Origin: an uncultured Winogradskyella sp.
GTDB taxonomy: Bacteria; Bacteroidota; Bacteroidia; Flavobacteriales; Flavobacteriaceae
Reading direction: 5' to 3'
Assembly: GCF_947496485.1 (NCBI RefSeq)
Contig: NZ_CANMCZ010000008.1
Location: 1 to 64,000, forward strand
Length of the DNA: 64,000 nt
Notes under the pieces: generated by a model
Database searches by the model: none
The model's input: the letters and a program-made list of their open reading frames with translations, nothing else
What the model was told of the DNA's origin: nothing
Shown here: positions 18,323 through 26,460 of the stretch, in pieces
Layout: every line of letters begins with the position of its first letter
How positions within the stretch are numbered: position 1 is the first letter of the stretch
Program-made: the position numbers and the translations under genes

Positions 18323-19405
18323 ATGATATATAAAAATTATCCAATGGTGTCTCGAGTCGTTTTCGGACGCGGAAGTTTCAATCAATTAGATGAGATTTTA
18401 GCGCCAAAACGAAAGAATCGAGATGCACCATTTATATTTTATGTCGATGATGTCTTCAAAGGTAATCATTGGTTAACTTCTAGAATAACATTGTCCTACA
18501 AGGATAAAATCATTTATGTACCAACAAAAGAAGAGCCAAAAACGTCTCAAATAGATCAACTCGTTGAGGATATAATTCTTGAGTATAGCGAATTACCATC
18601 TGGTATTATTGGTATAGGTGGAGGTATAGTTATGGATATTGCCAAAGCTGTGTCTTTAATGCTAACCAATAAAGGTGAGTCTAAAGATTATCAAGGTTGG
18701 GATTTAATTAAATATCCTGCGATTTACCATGTTGGTATTCCTACAATTTCTGGAACTGGTGCTGAGGTCTCTCGTACTACAATTTTAACTGGTCCAGAAC
18801 GCAAATTGGGTATCAACAGTGACCATACACCTTTCGATCAGGTAATACTAGATCCTGAATTAACTAAGAATGTTCCAAAGAATCAATGGTTTTATACAGG
18901 TATGGATTGTTTCGTACATTGCATAGAGTCACTCAATGGTACATTTTTAAATGCATTTAGTCAGAGTTATGGAGAAAAGGCATTTGGACTTTGTAAAGAA
19001 ATATTCTTAGAAGATACTCTAAGCAAAGAAGAAGCGCAAGACAAATTAATGATGGCATCTTGGCATGGTGGTATGAGCATTGCTTACTCACAAGTTGGAG
19101 TTGCACATGCTATGAGCTACGGACTCAGTTATCTTTTGGGAATAAAGCATGGCATAGGTAATTGTATTGTTTTTGATCATTTAGAAGATTATTACCCTGA
19201 AGGTGTTACATTATTTAAGAAAATGAAAGCTAAGCATAATATTGAGCTACCTCAAGGTATCTGTGCCAATTTAGAAGACTACGAATTTGATAAAATGATT
19301 GATGTAGCATTAAGCTTAGTGCCACTTTGGGAAAATGCTATTGGTAAAAATTGGAGGACTACCATAACAAGGCAAAAACTTTTAGAGCTCTACAAAAAAA
19401 TGTAA
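18323..19405 (+). CDS. Iron-containing alcohol dehydrogenase, KdnB-like (Kdo 8-oxidase)
   Basis: 360 residues of the iron-dependent alcohol dehydrogenase fold. The NAD-binding GIGGGIVMDIAKAV is present, as are metal-ligand positions in TGMDCFVHCIES and in GVAHAMSYGLSYLLGIKHGIGNC. The opening VSRVVFGRGSFNQL and overall layout resemble KdnB, which oxidises Kdo at C8 before amination to 8-amino-Kdo in Shewanella. kdsB lies just upstream, which supports this. The partner aminotransferase KdnA is not in the window. A generic iron-dependent alcohol dehydrogenase remains possible. Confidence 0.75.
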   Translation: MIYKNYPMVSRVVFGRGSFNQLDEILAPKRKNRDAPFIFYVDDVFKGNHWLTSRITLSYKDKIIYVPTKEEPKTSQIDQLVEDIILEYSELPSGIIGIGGGIVMDIAKAVSLMLTNKGESKDYQGWDLIKYPAIYHVGIPTISGTGAEVSRTTILTGPERKLGINSDHTPFDQVILDPELTKNVPKNQWFYTGMDCFVHCIESLNGTFLNAFSQSYGEKAFGLCKEIFLEDTLSKEEAQDKLMMASWHGGMSIAYSQVGVAHAMSYGLSYLLGIKHGIGNCIVFDHLEDYYPEGVTLFKKMKAKHNIELPQGICANLEDYEFDKMIDVALSLVPLWENAIGKNWRTTITRQKLLELYKKM

Positions 19406-19406
19406 G

Positions 19407-19955
19407 ATGCGCTGGTTAGCTAAATTTATTTACTTTAAATTATTGGGTTGGAAAGTTGCTGGTAATATCAATTTTTCTAAAGACAAAATTAAAAAAGCTG
19501 TTATTATAGCTGTTCCGCATACGAGTTGGTACGATTTTGCTATTTCAGTATTATTACGAAAAGTTGTTGGTGTAAAAACTAATTTTGTTGGTAAAAAAGA
19601 ACTTTTTACTTGGCCGTTTGGCTATTATTTTAGAGCAGTTGGAGGAAAAGCTTTAGACAGAACTTCTGGACAAAATAAGGTAGAGGCCATAGCAAAACTG
19701 TTTAAAGATGAAGATGAATTTCGTTTAGCATTAGCTCCAGAAGGTACGCGAAAGAAGGTTGAAAATTGGAAAACGGGATTTTATTATATTGCTAAAGCGG
19801 CTAAAGTGCCAATAATGATGTACACCTTAGATTTTAAGAACAAGCAAAACAATGTGTCGGAACCTTTTTATCCTACAGATGATATGGAGGCCGATTTTAA
19901 ATTCATGAAATCATTTTACAAAGGAGTAGAAGGTAAGGTGAAGGATTATAGTTAG
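19407..19955 (+). CDS. PlsC-like 1-acylglycerol-3-phosphate acyltransferase family protein
   Basis: 182 residues, short for the family. The acyltransferase HX4D motif is H38-TSWY-D43, and the second block is APEGTRKK with EGTR at 112-115. The enzyme would transfer an acyl chain to a lipid acceptor at the inner membrane. It begins 1 base after the KdnB-like gene, so it is co-transcribed. The acceptor could be lysophosphatidate or another lipid such as an aminolipid, which is not decidable here. Confidence 0.85.
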   Translation: MRWLAKFIYFKLLGWKVAGNINFSKDKIKKAVIIAVPHTSWYDFAISVLLRKVVGVKTNFVGKKELFTWPFGYYFRAVGGKALDRTSGQNKVEAIAKLFKDEDEFRLALAPEGTRKKVENWKTGFYYIAKAAKVPIMMYTLDFKNKQNNVSEPFYPTDDMEADFKFMKSFYKGVEGKVKDYS

Positions 19956-19959
19956 TTAT

Positions 19960-20373
19960 TTAGTTTCGGTCTTTAAGTCGATACATGAATTTAAGCCCAC
20001 TCCAATCCTCATCTATTGCTGCTACTTTAACATCTACCAATCCCGTTTCTAAAACAGCAGATCTTACAATTTCTCTATTAACATCAGTTTCAATTTTCGA
20101 AGCACCTTTTGGCCAACTTACCCATAATATCCCATTTTGTTTTAAGCCATTTTTTAATTTTTGAATCATCATTTTTAAAGCTTCTTTTGAAGTGAAAAAG
20201 GCATGGATGAAATCTAATTTTACAACGTCTAAAGTCTTTGTGTATTCTAAGCTATCAGGTAGTTTATCGAATAAATCGACATAATGATCTGGTGCTTGAT
20301 ATAGATAGATTTTAAAATCTGCTTTTAGACCTAATTTTTTTGCCAATGGTGTCGTAGAATAACCTGATTTCAT
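19960..20373 (-). CDS. DUF3052-like small protein
   Basis: 137 residues, cytoplasmic. The opening GYSTTPLAKKLGLKADFKI and the core LKQNGILWVSWPKGASKIETD resemble the small Rossmann-like DUF3052 family, of unknown function. It converges on the acyltransferase gene with a 4-bp gap and stands alone. Confidence 0.7.
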   Translation of the reverse strand: MKSGYSTTPLAKKLGLKADFKIYLYQAPDHYVDLFDKLPDSLEYTKTLDVVKLDFIHAFFTSKEALKMMIQKLKNGLKQNGILWVSWPKGASKIETDVNREIVRSAVLETGLVDVKVAAIDEDWSGLKFMYRLKDRN

Positions 20374-20481
20374 TTCAAATATTTAACTTTAAAAACAAAT
20401 AATCTTTGGCATAAGATTTGTATTAGATATTATGCAATGAAACATAAAGTAAACTCTTAAGTCACTAAAAAGAAACATTGC

Positions 20482-20518
20482 TAATAAAAAAAGCTATCTA
20501 CCGCTAAGAAGATGGCTT
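20482..20518 (-). terminator. Terminator overlapping the end of the SnoaL-like gene
   Basis: On the minus strand AAGCCATCT pairs with AGATAGCTT (one wobble) across a 10-base loop and is followed by a T run. The left arm contains the last codons of the gene at 20504. Confidence 0.7.
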
Positions 20519-20986
20519 TTTTTCTTCTATAAACTTATCTAGCAGGTAGTTGGTCTGTTTTTGTAATTTCGTTTTGAAAAAACCCATACCTCCGAACAGT
20601 AAGCCTTTTATTCCTATAGCTTGTTTGGCCCAACTGTGTAAATTAAAGTAATCGATGTGTTTGATAATTAAACCATCTTTAAATTCAAATTGTGCATCAA
20701 TCTTATTATGAACTTTTCTACCAGTTTTACTAAACTCATAAAAGGCTTCCCAATGCGCTGAACCTCTATTCTCAAAAGCTTTAATATCTGAGTAAACAAC
20801 TTTAAAGTTTTGACCCTTCTTTTTTTGTGATTGACATAACATTTGCCACATGGCTTTAGCTCGTTCTCCTCTTAAAATACCAAAGGCAGGATCTTCAAAA
20901 ACAATGTCATCATGATAGTATGTGATCATAGTATCTGCATCAAAATTTGAAAAAGCGTTATAAAAATTTTCAATTGTAGTTTCCAT
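20504..20986 (-). CDS. NTF2/SnoaL-like domain protein
   Basis: 160 residues. The alpha+beta cone fold pattern is clear: FYNAFSNFDADTMITYYHDDIVFEDPAFG, then AHWEAFYEFSKTGRKVHNKIDAQFEF and IKHIDYFNLHSWAKQA. Members bind or isomerise small hydrophobic molecules, or have no known activity. It starts 2 bp after the lipoprotein gene at 20989 ends. Confidence 0.82.
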   Translation of the reverse strand: METTIENFYNAFSNFDADTMITYYHDDIVFEDPAFGILRGERAKAMWQMLCQSQKKKGQNFKVVYSDIKAFENRGSAHWEAFYEFSKTGRKVHNKIDAQFEFKDGLIIKHIDYFNLHSWAKQAIGIKGLLFGGMGFFKTKLQKQTNYLLDKFIEEKKPSS

Positions 20987-20988
20987 AA

Positions 20989-21441
20989 TTATTGAATTGT
21001 AATTTTATTTCTAAAACCTATATCTGTACGCTCATCGAATTCAAAATCAAAATATGCAGCATCTCCAGATTTTCCTTCAATAATTGTTTTAGCCCTTCCT
21101 ATTTCTTGTCCTTTAGTATTGTATGCTTTAGCCATTATTTCCTTGCTAAAATCTTTATCAAAAATCAAATATAAAGTAAGTTTATTGTTGTTTCCAATAG
21201 GTTGACTTTCAATATTATAAACACCTTTTTTTAAACCTTTATTTACAAGATTTTGGGAAAGTAAAATTTCGCAATCTAATGTCTTGTCTACACCTTCGGA
21301 TACACCATCAAAAAATTCTGTAGCAGATTCACCAACAACCTCACCACCTCTATTTATACCTTCTTTAGTTTTATCTACAATTCTATTGCAAGACATTAAA
21401 ATGGTTAGTAGTGTAACACTTATAATTTTATATAATTTCAT
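20989..21441 (-). CDS. Lipoprotein of unknown function
   Basis: 150 residues with a lipobox TILMSC (cysteine 18). A Gly/Glu-rich helix follows (VGESATEFFDGVSEGVDKTL), then a beta-rich domain. No motif is recognised. It is in an operon with the SnoaL-like gene. Confidence 0.7.
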   Translation of the reverse strand: MKLYKIISVTLLTILMSCNRIVDKTKEGINRGGEVVGESATEFFDGVSEGVDKTLDCEILLSQNLVNKGLKKGVYNIESQPIGNNNKLTLYLIFDKDFSKEIMAKAYNTKGQEIGRAKTIIEGKSGDAAYFDFEFDERTDIGFRNKITIQ

Positions 21442-21490
21442 GATTAGTTGTATGATTTAAGGACTTAAAGATACTCTTTTTTTAGGTGTT

Positions 21491-22588
21491 CTATCTTGTG
21501 TATTTTTTTACTTTATCGATAATGTTTCTAGCACTAGAGTATATAAATTTATTGGTTTTAACATAATGAAAAGAAATAAAACAAACCGTAGTTAAAAATA
21601 TTAATGCTCCAATAATGGCTTGCCAAGGAACTAAAGTTTTACCTATAACCTGATGTAATCCTATGCCTGTATAACTTCCATAAATAATTATAAAATGAAT
21701 AACATAAATAGAAAGTGTTTTCTGTCCAATTTTTAGAATAATGGGTTGTTTAATATATTTTTCTGCAGCATAGAATAATCCAAAAAGAATTAAAACATTT
21801 CCAAATCTGGTAAACAGATAATTATAATATGCTACATCTTTTAGTAGTTCTATATCTGTAATAAAGTAGAGTTGCATTAACAGCCAAGATGATTTAGTAA
21901 TCAACAGGATACCTACAACAAAAAAACCAGATACTATAGCAATTTTAAAACGTGGGCGTTCTACAAATCTATAAAATAGAGTAGAAATAAAGCCTCCAAA
22001 AGCCACATAACCAAACCAAGGAATGATATTAAAAATTGAACCATTAGACTTTGATAAATAGTTGGCAAATATATCAGGGACATTAGTCAATTCTAAGCTT
22101 CTATATAGAGGTTCTGTAATAAATATAGTAATCCCAATCAACAACATTAATATAGAGAATATGAGCGTTTTCTTAAAGGTTAATCGATATACAAGAACAA
22201 TAATTATTAAGGATAGACCAATACATTGTAGAACATCAATAATTAAAAAATAACCATTGAATTTACCAATAAGCCACTCGAAAACTGGAATTCTAAGTGA
22301 GTATCCTATGCCAATAAGCATCAATCCTCTTAGCAAACCTTTTCGCATTCGCTTTTTCTCGTTGCCACGGTGTTTTGCTTTAATGAGTAGATAAGAAAAT
22401 ATTAGACCCGAAATGGTAAAAAACGTAGGTGCGGTAATCCCTCTAAAGTATTCCCAAGTTTTAAAAACCATGTTGCTAGAATCTCTATAGGACATATCTA
22501 GAAGCGTATCTATGAAATGACCTTGAAGCATCATTAAAATGGCAAATGCTCTTACAGCATCAATAAAATATAGACGTTTTGCGCTCAA
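21491..22588 (-). CDS. DUF1624-type membrane acyltransferase
   Basis: 365 residues with about ten hydrophobic helices. The opening RLYFIDAVRAFAILMMLQGH is characteristic of the DUF1624 / heparan-alpha-glucosaminide N-acetyltransferase-like family, where the conserved His follows the first helix. GITAPTFFTISGLIFSY is also typical. These inner-membrane proteins probably transfer acetyl or acyl groups to surface glycans. The substrate is unknown, and no glycan genes adjoin it. Confidence 0.82.
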   Translation of the reverse strand: MSAKRLYFIDAVRAFAILMMLQGHFIDTLLDMSYRDSSNMVFKTWEYFRGITAPTFFTISGLIFSYLLIKAKHRGNEKKRMRKGLLRGLMLIGIGYSLRIPVFEWLIGKFNGYFLIIDVLQCIGLSLIIIVLVYRLTFKKTLIFSILMLLIGITIFITEPLYRSLELTNVPDIFANYLSKSNGSIFNIIPWFGYVAFGGFISTLFYRFVERPRFKIAIVSGFFVVGILLITKSSWLLMQLYFITDIELLKDVAYYNYLFTRFGNVLILFGLFYAAEKYIKQPIILKIGQKTLSIYVIHFIIIYGSYTGIGLHQVIGKTLVPWQAIIGALIFLTTVCFISFHYVKTNKFIYSSARNIIDKVKKYTR

Positions 22589-22607
22589 ATAATATTCTGT
22601 TGAAATA

Positions 22608-22615
22608 CAAAGGTA
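22608..22615 (-). promoter_or_regulatory. Putative -7 box for the DUF1624 gene
   Basis: TACCTTTG on the minus strand, 19 bases before the ATG at 22588. It is an exact TAnnTTTG match. Confidence 0.45.
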
Positions 22616-22706
22616 AGATTTAGAGAATAATACGTTATTCTATAGCTTATTTGCCATTTTCTCATTTAAAAAATTTAATACCTAAGCACAATTAGTAGAT
22701 TTGTCC

Positions 22707-23027
22707 TTATTCGCTAATTTGATTTAAAAACCTATTCTCATCCGACTTAGCTTTCTTCCAAGTCTTTTCTAAAATTATATATAATAGATAACAGCTTAAG
22801 ATTCCAAAAGGTAGCATGAACAAACCAAGCACAGTTTCATTAGTGTTCTCTAACATTTGAGGATAGAAAATGCCGATTACAATTCCTGTTGTAAAACTCG
22901 CTAATATAATCCCAGCATAATAAACCGCAATTCCTAAAATTGAAAATCCCCATTTACTTTTATTATATTCTTCTGCTAATTTGTAAAAATATTTGCCAAT
23001 CCAATACAGTAATAATAGTCCAAGCAT
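22707..23027 (-). CDS. Small membrane protein of unknown function
   Basis: 106 residues with three hydrophobic stretches (about 1-15, 28-58 and 66-88) and a charged C-terminal tail. I recognise no family. It is flanked by non-coding gaps on both sides and seems monocistronic. Confidence 0.6.
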   Translation of the reverse strand: MLGLLLLYWIGKYFYKLAEEYNKSKWGFSILGIAVYYAGIILASFTTGIVIGIFYPQMLENTNETVLGLFMLPFGILSCYLLYIILEKTWKKAKSDENRFLNQISE

Positions 23028-23115
23028 ATTTATTTCATTAATTTAATATAAACATAGTAATATTTAATAAAGCCAGAAATTGTAATTTAGTTTTTTTAGG
23101 GGTTTACTCGTCACT

Positions 23116-23745
23116 TTATTTGAGCAATTCATACTGTCCATTTAGTCTTATAGTCACGACGATATCTTCGTTGGTTTCGTTTCTAAAATACCAACCATGT
23201 TTTCCTTCAAAAGGTGCAGTGAATGTTCCTGCCATGTTATTAGAATAAGCGAGAGTATAACTTTCGTAAAATACATTTTTTGGAGGGTTATCTTGTTTTA
23301 CTTCTCCATGAAAATCTATATAAACAACACCTTTATCTAAAGACCATTCGTATTTTGTACTGCCGTATTTAAGACTTTTAAATTTATATTCAATCCCTTT
23401 GTCAGCTGGCACTACGACTTCTATAGTATCTTCTCTTTCAGGATATTGAAGTTTTGGAGGTAGATTGTTAGCCTCACTAGGCTTAGGCACACTCTTTGGG
23501 GAGCCTAATTTTTCCATTTTTATTTTCTTGAAATTCAAATTAGAATAGCTTTCATAATTTTCGGCTTGCTCATTTCCCGAATATAATTTAGAAAAACCAA
23601 GTAGTTTACCAGTTCCTAAAGGATCAATACCATACTCTGCAGGTAAAACAGCAGTTACGAATACTAACGCTCCAATGATTATAGCAATAATTAGTGATTT
23701 TAATAACTGACCCTTATTTAAGTTTGGTTGATTATTTATTGTCAT
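23116..23745 (-). CDS. Single-pass transmembrane anchor protein linked to HupE
   Basis: 209 residues. One N-terminal transmembrane helix (LLKSLIIAIIIGALVFVTAVLP) is followed by a periplasmic beta-rich domain with VPADKGIEYKFKSLKYGS, a short W-containing part (HGWYFRNETNEDIVVTIRLNGQYEL) and no cysteine. It resembles proteins annotated as transmembrane anchor proteins that sit beside HupE/UreJ-like genes. It is the last gene of a three-gene minus-strand module, 11 bp after the HupE gene. The role is unknown; a metal-related one is inferred only from context. Confidence 0.7.
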   Translation of the reverse strand: MTINNQPNLNKGQLLKSLIIAIIIGALVFVTAVLPAEYGIDPLGTGKLLGFSKLYSGNEQAENYESYSNLNFKKIKMEKLGSPKSVPKPSEANNLPPKLQYPEREDTIEVVVPADKGIEYKFKSLKYGSTKYEWSLDKGVVYIDFHGEVKQDNPPKNVFYESYTLAYSNNMAGTFTAPFEGKHGWYFRNETNEDIVVTIRLNGQYELLK

Positions 23746-23756
23746 ATTATTATGTG

Positions 23757-24446
23757 TTAAGAAATAAAGTATCCTGTTAATTGATAGCCAAGTAATAAAA
23801 ACCCAGCTGCCATGAGAAATATATTGGTGATTTTGGAAAATTTAAGATAACTATTATACTGTCGCCAAAATGAAATGATTAATAGTACTAATCCTAATGC
23901 TAAAAATTGACCAATTTCTACACCTAAGTTGAAGCCTAGTAAATTAACAAAAAGCCCTTCCTTATCAAACTCAAACTCTTGCAATTTAGTTGCAAGTCCA
24001 AACCCGTGAAATAACCCAAAAATTAAAACAGCTGCTTTAGTGTTCGGCTGCTTTCCAAGTATCTTTTTGAATCCTCCTAAATTGTCAAAACCCTTATAGA
24101 CAATGGATAAGGCAATTATAGCATCAATTAAATAGGCATTTACATTTATATCTGCCATAACACCAAATAAAAGTGTAGCACTATGTCCAATGGTAAAGAA
24201 GCTTACATAGATAATAATTTCTTTTGTTCTGTATAAGAAAAAGATAACACCCACTAAAAAAAGTAAGTGGTCGTAACCTGTAATCATATGTTTAGCGCCT
24301 ATATAAAGAAAAGGCCCAAAAGCAACACCTTTATTGGTTGTCAAAAATGATTGTGTCTCTTCATCTACACCGTGTGCATAGGCAGAAACTGAAACAAGAC
24401 AGCAAAGTATGGCTATCAATGGAGTAGCTATTTTTACTAATTTCAT
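23757..24446 (-). CDS. HupE/UreJ-family membrane protein
   Basis: 229 residues with a signal peptide (ending VSAYAHG) and about six transmembrane helices. Family hallmarks are GAKHMITGYDHLLFLVGVIFF and LFGLFHGFGLATKL, whose His and Asp residues are thought to handle nickel in HupE/UreJ. No hydrogenase or urease gene is nearby, so the transported species is open. It is middle gene of the module with the lipoprotein (10 bp upstream) and anchor protein. Confidence 0.88.
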   Translation of the reverse strand: MKLVKIATPLIAILCCLVSVSAYAHGVDEETQSFLTTNKGVAFGPFLYIGAKHMITGYDHLLFLVGVIFFLYRTKEIIIYVSFFTIGHSATLLFGVMADINVNAYLIDAIIALSIVYKGFDNLGGFKKILGKQPNTKAAVLIFGLFHGFGLATKLQEFEFDKEGLFVNLLGFNLGVEIGQFLALGLVLLIISFWRQYNSYLKFSKITNIFLMAAGFLLLGYQLTGYFIS

Positions 24447-24456
24447 TTAATATTAA

Positions 24457-24669
24457 TTAGTGTGCATGTCCATGCTCTTTCACCTGACGAATACTATCGA
24501 GTCTTCTTTTTTCGTCTTCATCAATTGTCTCTTCGGCTGTAGTTTTGCTTTCTTCAGATATGATTTCGGTTTCAACTTCGGTTTTCTCTTTAGTTTTTTT
24601 CTTATCTGTACAAGCTGTGAATATGCCTATTGATAATATTAAGGCAATAATTAATGTTTTAGTTTTCAT
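24457..24669 (-). CDS. Small lipoprotein with His-containing tail
   Basis: 70 residues. A lipobox GIFTAC (cysteine 20) is followed by an extremely charged Lys/Glu linker, and the C-terminus is RQVKEHGHAH. Three histidines in the last six residues suggest a possible metal-binding tail. It is the first gene of the HupE module, read into the HupE gene 10 bp later. No homologous family is recognised. Confidence 0.75.
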   Translation of the reverse strand: MKTKTLIIALILSIGIFTACTDKKKTKEKTEVETEIISEESKTTAEETIDEDEKRRLDSIRQVKEHGHAH

Positions 24670-24830
24670 ACTGTAAAAAAATTAGTTTTGATTATCTATA
24701 TCATGACTATACTTATAAAAGTTAAGCCATATAAGCGAAGTTAATGTTTTCCAATCTTAAAATCAATAACTCAAAAATTAATTGTAAACATTATTCCATA
24801 AGTTTAAAGGGTTTACTACATTTATAACCT

Positions 24831-26219
24831 ATGGAGTCACTTAACCAACTACTCAAAGATTTTTCATCATTTGCTTGGGGTTTACCATTGCTTATTTTAT
24901 TAATTGGAGGTGGATTGTATTTATTAATCCGTTCACAGTTTTTACCATTTCGCTATATCGGACACGCTATTAGTGTACTACGTGGAAAGTATGACGACCC
25001 AAACGCTGCTGGTCAAATATCTCATTTTCAAGCCTTAACAACCGCATTGTCATCTACTATTGGTATGGGTAATATTGCTGGTGTGGCTTTAGCTATTTCA
25101 GTTGGAGGTCCTGGTGCGATGTTTTGGATGTGGGTAAGTGCTATTGTTGGTATGAGCACAAAATTTTTCACATCTACTTTAGCAATATTATATAGAGGAA
25201 AAGATAGTAATGGTGAGTTACAAGGTGGACCAATGTATTTTATAACAGAAGGTTTAGGCAAGAACTGGAAATTTTTAGCAGTAATGTTTAGCATCTTTGG
25301 TATGCTTGGTGCTTTGCCTGTTGTAAATGTTAATCAGCTTAAACAAGCCATAAATGATATTATTTTAATTCCGAATGGAGTAGAAGTAAACTTTAATACT
25401 AATCTCATCATCGCCGCAGTTTTAGTACTTTTTACTACAATTGTTATTCTTGGTGGTATAAAACGCATAAGTGCTATAGCTTCTAAAATGGTGCCTTCAA
25501 TGGTGTTGTTATATTTTGTTCTAGTGCTTTTAATTCTTGGTATTAATTATTCCGAAGTGCCTAGATATTTTATCATGATTTTCACAGATGCTTTTGAAGC
25601 TAATTATATAAAAGGAGATGCAATGTTTGGGGGCATGTTAGGCGCTTTAATCCTTTTGGGTATAAAACGTGGTGCTTTTTCTAATGAAGCTGGTATAGGA
25701 ACTGCTCCTATGGCTCATGGTGCTGCTAGAACTGATGAGCCAGTTAGAGAAGGTTTAGTTGCTATGCTAGGACCGGTTATAGATACCTTAATTGTATGTA
25801 CACTTACGGCTTTAGCAATACTAGTAACCGGAGTTTGGCAAACGACGACTGATAATGGTGTGAGTCTTACGGCCTCAGCTTTTAAAGATGCGCTTCCGCA
25901 TGGTCAGTATTTATTAATGCTTTGTGTTTTTATATTTAGCATATCGTCACTTTTCAGCTATGCTTATTATGGTACAAAATGTATGTCTTTTTTAATTGGT
26001 GCAGATAAAAAGCACTACTATAATTACCTATATATTTCAAGCATCATTCTAGCTGCGACCACGGAATTTGAAGCTATGATTAACTTCATCGATGGAGTAT
26101 TTGCATTTATGGCAATACCAACTATGGTTGCTACGATAATTTTAGCTCCAAAAGTGGTTAAAGAACTAAAGTCATACACTAATAGACTAAAACAAGCAAA
26201 AAATGAAAACCGACAATAA
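24831..26219 (+). CDS. Sodium:alanine/glycine symporter (AGCS family)
   Basis: 462 residues with about eleven transmembrane helices. Family motifs are present: GNIAGVALAISVGGPGAMFW, GGPMYF, VILGGIKRI and GAFSNEAGIGTAPMAHGAA. The protein imports small neutral amino acids with Na+. Its stop is 17 bases inside the next gene (DUF4212), so it leads an operon with an acetate-type symporter and acs, unusual company for an amino-acid symporter. Confidence 0.95.
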   Translation: MESLNQLLKDFSSFAWGLPLLILLIGGGLYLLIRSQFLPFRYIGHAISVLRGKYDDPNAAGQISHFQALTTALSSTIGMGNIAGVALAISVGGPGAMFWMWVSAIVGMSTKFFTSTLAILYRGKDSNGELQGGPMYFITEGLGKNWKFLAVMFSIFGMLGALPVVNVNQLKQAINDIILIPNGVEVNFNTNLIIAAVLVLFTTIVILGGIKRISAIASKMVPSMVLLYFVLVLLILGINYSEVPRYFIMIFTDAFEANYIKGDAMFGGMLGALILLGIKRGAFSNEAGIGTAPMAHGAARTDEPVREGLVAMLGPVIDTLIVCTLTALAILVTGVWQTTTDNGVSLTASAFKDALPHGQYLLMLCVFIFSISSLFSYAYYGTKCMSFLIGADKKHYYNYLYISSIILAATTEFEAMINFIDGVFAFMAIPTMVATIILAPKVVKELKSYTNRLKQAKNENRQ

Positions 26220-26460
26220 TGCAAAAGCCTATTGGAGAGACAATATAAAGTACGTATTAATCTTATTGGTTATATGGTTTATTGTGTCTTATGGCGCTGG
26301 AATTTTATTTAAAGATGAGTTAAATACATTTAAAATAGGGGGTTTCAAATTAGGCTTTTGGTTTGCACAACAAGGCTCAATGTATGTCTTTGTTATTTTA
26401 ATTTTTGTTTATGTAAGATTAATGAATAAGCTCGATAAAAAATATGGCTATGATGAATAG
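26203..26460 (+). CDS. DUF4212 small subunit of sodium/solute symporter
   Basis: 85 residues with two transmembrane helices: a first segment with YWRDNIKYVLILLVIWFIVS and a second ending YVFVILIFVYVRLMNKLDKK. This matches DUF4212, the small partner found with VC_2705-type acetate symporters. It overlaps the upstream gene by 17 bases and the large symporter gene by 17 bases, which strongly implies translational coupling. Confidence 0.93.
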   Translation: MKTDNNAKAYWRDNIKYVLILLVIWFIVSYGAGILFKDELNTFKIGGFKLGFWFAQQGSMYVFVILIFVYVRLMNKLDKKYGYDE

